Shown one piece after another: positions 56,542 through 64,000 of a stretch of DNA of 64,000 bases. The notes beneath the pieces are model-generated. The model made no database searches. It worked only from the letters and a program-made list of their open reading frames with translations, and was not told the DNA's origin. A program made the position numbers and the translations under genes. Position 1 is the stretch's first letter. Every line of letters begins with the position of its first letter. Where the stretch lies: assembly GCF_019320115.1 (NCBI RefSeq), contig NC_089586.1, positions 2,938,804-3,002,803 of the forward strand. Reading direction: 5' to 3'. This DNA comes from Miscanthus floridulus. Taxonomy: Eukaryota; Streptophyta; Magnoliopsida; Poales; Poaceae.

Positions 56542-57839
56542 ATGGTATCAAAGCCTGGTCTAGATATAGATCTAGTCTTTGTGGTAGAAATCACGAAGAA
56601 AACATAAGGAGGAGACTCGATTCGAATCGGATTGAAACCCCATCTAAAACCCTAACCCTAACTCTAACCCTAACCCTAGATGGATGGACGGAGAAGGGGG
56701 AAGACCTACCCGGTTTCGCGCCGCCGTCGCCACCGCCGTGCGCGGGAAGATGCGCCTGCCGCGGCCTCGCCGACACGCGGGGGGAAGCCGAGCCGCGCTC
56801 GTCGCCGTGCGCGCGAGCCTCGGCTGAGGACACCGTCACAGGACCGCTCGACGGTGGCGCGCTCACCCACTGGGGAGCGCACGCTCCGGCGAGGGGACCC
56901 GCGGCGGCGCCGGAGGGATCTAGGGTTTAAGGCAACTCCATCGCAGCGCGTGTGGGGGCGCAAAGAGCAAGCGACGGGAAGCACCGCCACCGGCTTCACC
57001 CCCGCCTCTGCACCGCCGCCCTGCGACTGCGCCTTCACCGAGTAACCACCGCCCTCCACCGTGCACCAGTGATGGCCAGCTCGTCTTCGTCGAAGGCGGA
57101 CGATGGTTTGCGTCTCCGCACCCCTCTCTCTATCTCTCTCTGTTTTCCCATTACTAGTATATGTTCTATGATTCACTATTTATCCCAAATATCAGTTAAA
57201 CCCGGCTAATCTACACCTAGCCGATCCTATGTATCTATCAATGGTATCAAAGCCTGGTCTACATGTAGATCTAGTCTTTGTGGTAGACACCACGAAGAAA
57301 ACAGAAGGAGGGGACTCGATTCGAATCAGATTGAAACCCCACCCGAAACCCTAACCCTAACCCTAACCCTAGATGGATGGACAGAGAAGGGGGAAGACCT
57401 ACCCGGTTTCTCGCCGCTGTCGCCACCACCGTGCGCGGGAAGATGCGCCCACGCGCTGCCTCACCAACACGCGGGGAGAAGCCGAGCCACGATCATCGCC
57501 GTGCGCGCAAGCCCTGACCGAGGACACCATCACAGGACCGCTCGATGGCGGCGCGCTCACCCACTAGGGAGCGCGCGCTCCGACGAGGGGACCCAAGGCG
57601 ACGCCGGAGGGATCTAGGGTTTAGGGCAACTCCACCGCAGCGCGTGTGGGGGCGCAAAGAGCAAGCGACGGGAAGCACCGCCACCGGCTTCACCCCGCCT
57701 CTGCACCGCCACCCTGCGACTGCACCTTCACTGAGTCACCACCGCACCTCCACTGTGCACTAGCGATGGCCAGCTCGTCTTCGTCGAAGGCGGCCGATGG
57801 TTTGCGTCTCCGCACCCCTCTCTCTATCTCTCTCTGTTT
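56276..57839 (+). repeat. Tandem triplication of LTR end plus leader in the copia element
   Basis: A unit of about 695 bases (second half of the LTR, primer-binding site and leader) starts at 56276, again at 56973 and again at 57667, where it is cut off at 57839 after CTCTCTGTTT. Each start reads GACGGGAAGCACCGCCACCGG. The first two units each carry a primer-binding site (56543, about 57240) and a run of CCCTAA repeats before ATGGATGGAC (56650-56680 and 57349-57372). Basic Arg-rich frames inside are probably not genes. Confidence 0.85.
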
Positions 57840-58092
57840 GAAGAGCACTTAAATTTTATTTAGTAAATTATGATATTATTATTTTTCTGACCAACGTTGA
57901 TAATAACAATATTATAATGTTTATTCATAAGTTTTCCATACATTAATTCTATTTCTGTCCAACGGTGATGTAAAATTAGTGTATAAGAATGTTGTATGTT
58001 TTAATTTTGACCAACGTTAAATTAAACCATGCAATTATTATGTCATATTTTCTCACTATCTCTGACGGTGTTTTTCAGGACTCAACACAATG

Positions 58093-58960
58093 ACATTTAT
58101 CTCGTACATACCACCTCTTAAAGGGGGCAACTATAGGGTATGACGAGAGAAGTATGAACTAGCACTTACGCTTTCTGAAAATGACCTAGCGCTTACCTCC
58201 CCATGTCTTACTGAGCTAGTGCACCCGGTAAGGGAAGAAAATGAGACTGATGCTGATTTCACTGCTCAGCAGCGAAATCATGCAGAAGTGTAGATGAAAT
58301 ATGATCTCGAACATAAGAAATGGGACATTTCAAACCGCAAGTGCTTGATGGTGGCTAAGTCCACAATTTCATATGTTATAAGGGGATCTATCCTAGATTA
58401 TGATGCTGCCACAGAGTATCTTAAGAAAGTGGAGAGTCAATTCACTTGCTCTTTAAAGGCTTATGCTAGTACTTTGATCAAGAAATTATTCAATGAGAAA
58501 TACACTGGTGGCGATATCAGAAAGCACATATTGAAGATGAGCAACACGGCTTCGAAGCTAAAGTCAATGGATTTGGGGCTCAAGGATGAGTTCCTGATTC
58601 ATTTAGTTTTTGCTTCCTTGCCCAAAGAATATAAAATTTTTGTTGTGAATTACGACATGCAGCCCGATAAATGGGATATAGAGAAGCTCATTGCAATGTG
58701 TGTTCAAGAAGAGGAGAGGCTGAAAAGCTCACAGGGTGACTCTGCTAACCTTGTGAAGGACAACAAGAAGAAGAATTTCAATAAGAATACCAAACCTCAT
58801 GGGAAACCCCTCAGACTGAGCACCATTAGAAGAACAACAATACCCAATTTTAAAAGGATCAATGCAAATGGTGCAAGAAACATGGACATTACTAAAGGGA
58901 CTGTCCAGACTTTCTGAAGAGCCTTCTAAAGAGAGGTGAGGATATCATTACATTCATAGA
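58093..58960 (+). pseudogene. Copia gag
   Basis: Starts at about 58093 (MTFISYIPPLKGGNY). Two early stops, then a frame 58294-58917 with the copia gag (UBN2-type) helices: KCLMVAKSTISYVIRGSI, DAATEYLKKVESQF, HILKMSNTASKLKSMDLGL, EFLIHLVFASLPKEYKIFV. A zinc knuckle CKWCKKHGHY..DC occurs in the next phase at about 58865-58910, so a frameshift separates it from the rest. Confidence 0.75.
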
Positions 58961-59330
58961 TGAATCCTTGTTTTTAAGTTATGCAAAATCTACTTGGTGG
59001 ATTAATTCAAGAGCAATTGTTCATATTGTAAATTCATTACAAGGATTCCGTATGAGGAGGACCCTGCAAAGAGGAGAAAGAAGAATTAAAGTTACAATTG
59101 GAGTTGAAGCTAAAGTTGAAGCCATTGGAGATCTTTCTCTAGAATTAGATGATGGTTTTAGACTTCAGCTTTCAGATATTTTTTATCTACCCTCTTTACA
59201 TAGAAAATTGATAAGTGTTTCAAGATTAGATGATGATGAATATGATTGCCATTTTGGTAATGGCAAATGTCGGATTGTGATTGATAATAAGTGTGTTGGT
59301 CTTGCCTTCCGATAAGATAAGCTTTATTTA
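58961..59330 (+). pseudogene. Copia protease
   Basis: Frame 58968-59315 contains STWWINSRAIVHIVNSLQGF, where the copia protease normally has an aspartate and DSG. Here it reads NSR: the catalytic aspartate and the glycine are both replaced. LPSLHRKLISVSRLDDDEYD follows, as expected. Confidence 0.7.
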
Positions 59331-60520
59331 TTATCACTTTTTTGAGAATGTGAATGATGCGAGCACTGAGAGTGAGAATGCTTCCTCGTCTATGAATACA
59401 ACAAGTAAGCAGAAGAGAGTGTATGATGTATCTTCGAAATTATGGCACCGTCGTTTAGGCCATATTTTGAGGGAGAAAATAGAGCGATTGATTAAGAAAT
59501 CAATTCTTTCGCCTTTAGAATTTTTAGATTTAGAACAATACATTGATTGCATAAAAGAAAAATACATTAAGAAAATAAAGAAAGATGCCAAACGAATTGC
59601 AGAAATTTTAGATATAATTCACACAGACATCTATGATCCTTTTCCTATGAAGAGTGTGGATGGTTATGATTCATTTATAATATCCACAGATGATTATTCT
59701 CGTTTTGACTATATTTATCCAATTAAGAAAAGATCGGAACCATTGGATAAATTTAAGATATTTAATGCTGAAGTAGAAAATCAGCACAACTTAAAGATTA
59801 AGGTGGTAAGGTCCGACCGTGGAGGAGAATACTACGGTCGACACGCCTCATATGACTAAGTTCCTAGACCCTTTGTAAGGTTCTTACAGGAAAATGGCAT
59901 AGTTGCCCAATATTCTACATCGGACGAGCCTCAATAGAATGGAGTAGCTGAAAGGCGCAACCATACCTTAATGGATATGGTAAGAAACATGGTAAGTTAC
60001 TCTACCCTACCGATAAGTTTATGGATGGAGGCGTTAAAAACAGTCATTCATATTCTTAATCGAGTGTCAAGCAAGTCGGTGCCCAAAACACCGTATGAGT
60101 TGTGGACAGGAAAGGAACTCTCACTTAACTATTTACATGTGTGGGGTTGTTCAGCTAAGGCAAAAGTCTTTAACCCAAACATAGAAAAGTTAGACTCCAA
60201 GATAGTCAGTTGCCATTTCATTGACTATCTAGAAAAGTCAAAAGGTTACCGCTTCTATTGTCCTAACAAACAAACGAAGTTTGTAGAAACAAGACATGAT
60301 GTGTTCTTGGAGGATGATATGATCAGAGGGAGCATGGTAGCCCGAGAAATTAGTTTTGAAGAGAAGTGGGTATACATGCCCACTCCGATGGTTCAGGAAC
60401 CATTATTCACGCTACCTGTTGTTGCTGTACCAATAGTGCAAGACACTATAGTAACAACACATGTTATTAGTTCTCCTGTTACAATAATAAATGAACATGA
60501 GGAACCTGTCGTTTAGGATC
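59331..60520 (+). pseudogene. Copia integrase
   Basis: HHCC-type start (LWHRRLGHILREKIERLIKK, with the second CxxC pair partly lost). The core has IIHTDIYDPF, VVRSDRGGEYYG and, after a stop, [18 protein letters not shown] with its glutamate, then the copia C-terminal part ([18 protein letters not shown]). Stops at about 59857 and 59936. Confidence 0.8.
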
Positions 60521-62240
60521 CCATAGAACCCGTTGTCACACATGAGGAAGAGCAACAACCTCATATAGAACAAGCATCATCTAACGAGGCCCCTAGAAGG
60601 TCTCAAAGAGTTAGGAGATCAGCCATTCCTGAAGATTATAAAGTTTATGAATGTGAGGGATTTCAAATGGAGGGTGGTCCCACCTCATTTGAAGAAGCCA
60701 TGAGAAGCGCTCACTCATCAAAGTGGCTTGAAGCCATGGAAGATGAAATGAAATCAATGAAAACCAACGGTGTTCGAGACTTAGAAACAATTCCTAAAGG
60801 AGCCAAGACAGTAGGCTGTAAATGTGTCTACAAAACCAAACATGACTCCAAAGGGAATATAGAAAGATTCAAAGCGCGATTTATGGTGAAAGGCTTCACG
60901 CAAAGAGAAGGTATAGATTATAATGAGATATTTTCTCCAGTCTCATGTAAGGATTCTTTTAGAATCATAATGGTGCTTGTAGCACATTATGATTTAGAAT
61001 TACATCAAATAGATGTAAAGACGACGTTCCTAAACAGGGATCTAGAGAAAAATATTTACATGGCACAATCGAAAGGTTTTGTTATGAAAGAAAAAGAACG
61101 TATGGGATGCCACCTGAAGAAATCCATTTACGGATTAAAACAAGCTTCAAGACAGTGGTATTTGAAGTTTGATAGTACAATAAGAAAGTTTGGGTTTTAA
61201 GAAAATGTAGGGGACAATTGTGTTTATGCAAAGTTCAAGAATGGGAAATATATTTTCCTAGTCTTGTATGTGGATGACATCTTGCTCGCTAGCAGTGATG
61301 TTAATCTACTACTAGAAACAAAGAAGTTCTTGTCCGCGAAGTTTGATATGAAAGATCTCGGTGAAGCTTCGTTCGTCCTAGGAATAGAGATTCACTGAGA
61401 TAGAGAAAATGGGTTTTATGATTATCACAAAAGGCATACTTACAAAAAGTTCTAAAGAAATACAGTATGCAAAATTGTAAGTCTTCGCCTGCTCCCATAG
61501 TCAAGGGCGATAGATATGGGGAATTTCAATATCCTAGGAACCAATATGAGATCGATCATATGAAAGCGGTTTCATATAGTTCAGCTGTCGGAAGTTTACA
61601 GTATGCTCAAGTGTGTACTTGCCCTGGCATAGCATTTGTTACCGAGTTACTTGGCAGATATCAGAGTAATCCAGGAATAAAACATTGGAAATTAGTAAAG
61701 AAAGTTTTGCGTTACCTGTAAGGTACGAAGGGTCTCATGCTAACGTACAGAAGATTTGATTCCCTGCACATAGAGGGGTATACAGATTCTGATTATGCGA
61801 GAGATGATAGAAAGTTCACGTCAGGATACATATTCACTCTCGTAGGAGGAGCTATATCATGAAAAAGCTCAAAGCAAACCATCACTACATCGTCCACAAT
61901 GTATGTCGAGTTTGTAGCCTATTATGAGGCCACAATACAGGTGAATTGACTGAAGAAATTTATGCCCGGGTTGAAAGTGGTAGACGACATACATAAACCA
62001 CTCACGTTATACTGTGATAATAATCCAGCAGTATGTTATGGTCACAACAATAAATCAAGTGGTGCTGCCAAACATATTGACATAAAATATTATGTTATGA
62101 AAGATAAAGTCCGAGGTCATATAATTAGTCTTGAGCATATAAGAACAGAAAAGATGCTCGTGGATCCGCTTACAAAAGGCTTACCACCCAGCGTGTTCAG
62201 AGAACACTTAGCCGGCATGGATTTAAGGAAACACCTATGA
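60521..62240 (+). pseudogene. Copia reverse transcriptase and RNase H
   Basis: Frame 60667-61197 gives the reverse transcriptase start (SSKWLEAMEDEMKSMKTNGV, AHYDLELHQIDVKTTFLNRD, SIYGLKQASRQWYLKF). A stop at 61198 follows, then LVLYVDDILLAS with intact YVDD at about 61262. After more stops and frameshifts come the RNase H end (LYCDNNPAVCYGHNNKSSGA, AKHIDIKYYVMKD, KMLVDPLTKGLP), ending at 62240. Confidence 0.8.
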
Positions 62241-62422
62241 TTCCTAGACAATGAGGGCCTAGTTGAGAATCTATTTCAAAACAGAGAGGTGCATTATAAC
62301 TGTTTAATCTAATAGCAACAGACCATGACGATGAGGCACGCTCTATGCTCTGATCTATGATGGAATGAGAACAAGATAAAGTAATTTAAGTTTAAATCAT
62401 AAGGTGAGATCGAGAGGGAGAA

Positions 62423-62921
62423 TGTTAGATTGATCCCACCAGTTTGACCTAATGGCCAATTGGGCCTTGATCCGCGTCCTGCTCGGGGGTACCCAACCCT
62501 AACTATGGTTGATGGGCCCCCGTCACACAGCACCATAAAAAAAGAGGTGGGGGCCGAGGCACAAGGCACGAGGTTCACCTGAGCCGTCAGACACCCCACC
62601 TACATCCTAAACCCTAACCGATCTAGAGAGGGGGCGCTGCCAGCGATGGGAAGCACCGTCACCGGCTTCACCTCGCCTCTGCACCGTCGCCATGCGACTG
62701 CGCCTCCACCACGTCACAGTCGCGCCTTCACCGAGTCACCACCGCACCTACGATGGCCAACTCGTCTTCGTCAAAGGCGGCCGATGGTTTGCATCTCCGC
62801 ATCCCTCTCTCTATCTCTCTCTGTTTTTCCATTACCAGTATATGTTATAGAATTTACTATTTATCCTAAATATTAGTTAGACCCGGTTGACCTACACCTA
62901 GCCGATCCTATGTAACTAGCA
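62423..62921 (+). repeat. 3' LTR of the copia element
   Basis: 499 bases, TGTTAGATTG...AACTAGCA, preceded by a polypurine tract. Contains CCATAAAAAAAGAGG (about 62532), a TATA-like element, matching CATAAAAAGAAAGG in the left LTR. Confidence 0.85.
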
Positions 62922-63153
62922 ACAACATCCTTCTCTTCCGCAGACAAGAACACCTGCTCTGCCTCGGCGATCGTACCATGTTTGGAGTACATGCCCAAGA
63001 TGACAATGCCCACAAAAGCTGTCACGTCCAGCCCAATCTTGACAGTGTCACAATGCAAGGCTGCTGCAATGCCAGAATTCTCCAAATTGCTGCGGATCAC
63101 AAGAGCGGCAGCGTACGAGAACCTATCAGGATGCAGCCCACGCAGCTTCATAA

Positions 63154-63393
63154 GGTCCAGTTTAGTTCCTTTTCAAAATGCTAAATTTTTCGAGATTCTC
63201 CATCACATCAAATCTTTAGACACATGCATAAAGCATTAAATATAAATAAAAAACAAAACTAATTACACAGTTTAGACGAAATTCACGAGACGAATCTTTT
63301 AAGTCTAATTAGACTATAATTGGACACTAATTATCAAATAAAAAAAACGCTACAGTGTCATTTTGCAAAATTTTTCACCATCTAAACAGGCCC
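63154..63393. mobile_element. Tourist-like MITE inside the PPR gene
   Basis: 240 bases with ends GGTCCAGTTTAG and CTAAACAGGCCC and the target duplication TAA at 63151-63153 and 63394-63396. The interior (GACACATGCATAAAGCATTAAATA, ACGAGACGAATCTTTTAAG, CGCTACAGTG) is the well-known abundant grass Tourist type. Excision in silico joins the PPR frame exactly. Confidence 0.92.
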
Positions 63394-64000
63394 TAAGCCT
63401 GAGCACATCCAAACCCATCTCCGGTTGGGAGCTCGCTGCCAGACCTGAGATCAGGGCGTTGTGCGATACGAGATTGAGCTCGAAGAGCGTCCTGAAGACG
63501 TTGTACCCTGCCTCGTAGCAGCCGCACTTCATGTACATGGACACGACCGAGTTGGCCACGAAGGACGCGCCTAGGGACCCGCTCTTGACGGCGTGCGCGT
63601 GCACCTGCGCGCCCGCCGCGAGCGCCTGCAGGGCGGCGCAGGAGCGCGCCACGCTGGCGTATACGTGCTCGTTCGGCCGCACGTCTCCCATCCGCGCGAA
63701 GAGCTCCAGCGCCAGATCCGGCCTCCCTGCCTGAGCGCAACCGGAGATGAGCGCTGACCAGGAGACGAGGTTCCGGCGCGGCATTTCACCGAACACCCTC
63801 CGCGCGGCCTCGAGGAGGCCGGACCTCGCGTACGTGACGGTGAGGTGGTTCGAGAGGAAGACATCCGCCGCGTGGCCGGCTTTGGTGGCGGCCGCGTGCG
63901 CCGCTATGGTGGCATGGGCGCGTGAGCTGGTGGTGGCGCCGTGGAGGATGAGAGACACTACCCATCGCAGGATCATGTAGGTACTACAGCGTTGAGACTG

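Larger units (their letters stand above)
56082..62921 (+). mobile_element. Ty1/copia element inserted in the PPR gene
   Basis: LTRs at 56082-56541 and 62423-62921, primer-binding site TGGTATCAAAGC at 56543, gag, protease, integrase, reverse transcriptase, RNase H in copia order, and polypurine tract at about 62401-62422 (AAGGTGAGATCGAGAGGGAG). Target duplication ACAGC (56077-56081) and ACAAC (62922-62926), one base apart. The left LTR has lost about 35 bases close to its start. Frame breaks and stops throughout show it is inactive. Confidence 0.88.
55287..63976 (-). pseudogene. PPR protein gene split by a copia element and a MITE
   Basis: Three collinear minus-strand blocks. First, 63976-63397 begins MILRWVVSLILHG and has PPR motifs (FLSNHLTVTYARSGLLEAAR, NLVSWSALISGCAQAGRPDL, FVANSVVSMYMKCGCYEAG, NLVSHNALISGLAASSQPEM). 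Second, 63150-62927 (MKLRGLHPDRFSYAAALV, FVGIVILGMYSKHGTIAEAE). Third, 56076-55287 (NTYIAAHSQRG, VCPDNFTFASALAARGE, AASNAIMSMYARCGQM, NLLSWNTLISGFNKQGHATE), ending in an E-motif-like VVLGSLLSACRVHGDTDVGG. Removing the two insertions restores the reading frame at both junctions and leaves about 534 codons of PLS-class PPR. Such proteins act in mitochondrial or plastid RNA processing and editing. Between 55600 and 55690 two frame changes and a short loss further break it. PPR genes mostly lack introns, so this allele is probably dead. Confidence 0.85.

Noticed and set aside
56646..56681. True interstitial telomere
   Set aside because: Only a few six-base units, not the plant seven-base repeat, and they recur as part of a retroelement leader.
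56680..57045. Basic Arg-rich protein in the copia leader
   Set aside because: It lies in a leader that is tandemly repeated, and the second unit does not preserve the frame.

Overview
This is nuclear DNA from a plant, most likely a grass of the panicoid/Andropogoneae type. The basis is GC-rich intron-poor genes, a plant F-box/kelch gene, a plant PPR gene, nested Ty3/gypsy and Ty1/copia LTR retrotransposons, and Tourist/Stowaway/hAT MITEs of familiar grass form. The species call is inference. Nothing is bacterial: there are no operons, rRNAs, tRNAs or CRISPR arrays.

Layout. 1-1786: edge of a minus-strand gypsy element (start of gag, then its LTR). 2260-2633: Tourist-like MITE. 3045-4480: first copy of a small gene of unknown function (88 aa) with its promoter. 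5067-11984: a 6.9-kb TG...CA unit with 5-bp target duplications and no pol, best read as a giant solo LTR. 12300-14620: degenerate repeat and copia gag remnant. 15388-16705: second copy of the small gene. 17376-48129: an old plus-strand gypsy element (about 5.3 kb by itself) into whose gag two other minus-strand gypsy elements jumped: a chromovirus at 17920-30102 (TSD ACGAC) and a Tat-type element at 31085-44172 (TSD CACTG); a hAT-type MITE is also inside. 48395-49600: third copy of the small gene, now a pseudogene with MITEs in it. 51159-52538: intact F-box/kelch gene with a probable 5'-UTR intron. 55287-63976: a PPR gene on the minus strand, split by a copia element (56082-62921) and a Tourist MITE (63154-63393), plus frameshifts.

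The most striking item is an extra open frame (ORF0) in the leader of the chromovirus, 26552-25563 minus. It begins with a near-perfect copy of the histone H3 tail (ARTKQTARKSTGGRAP), followed by a unique middle part, a coiled-coil-like segment and an acidic end. It is in one phase over 329 codons, broken only by seven TAG/TGA stops of the kind made by cytosine deamination. The Tat-type element carries a multi-exon antisense ORF and, in its 3' region, about a dozen copies of the motif that also forms its polypurine tract.

The repeats are not active: the proteases, reverse transcriptases or frames of the elements inside the window are mutated. Probably expressed genes are the F-box/kelch gene and the first two small-gene copies.
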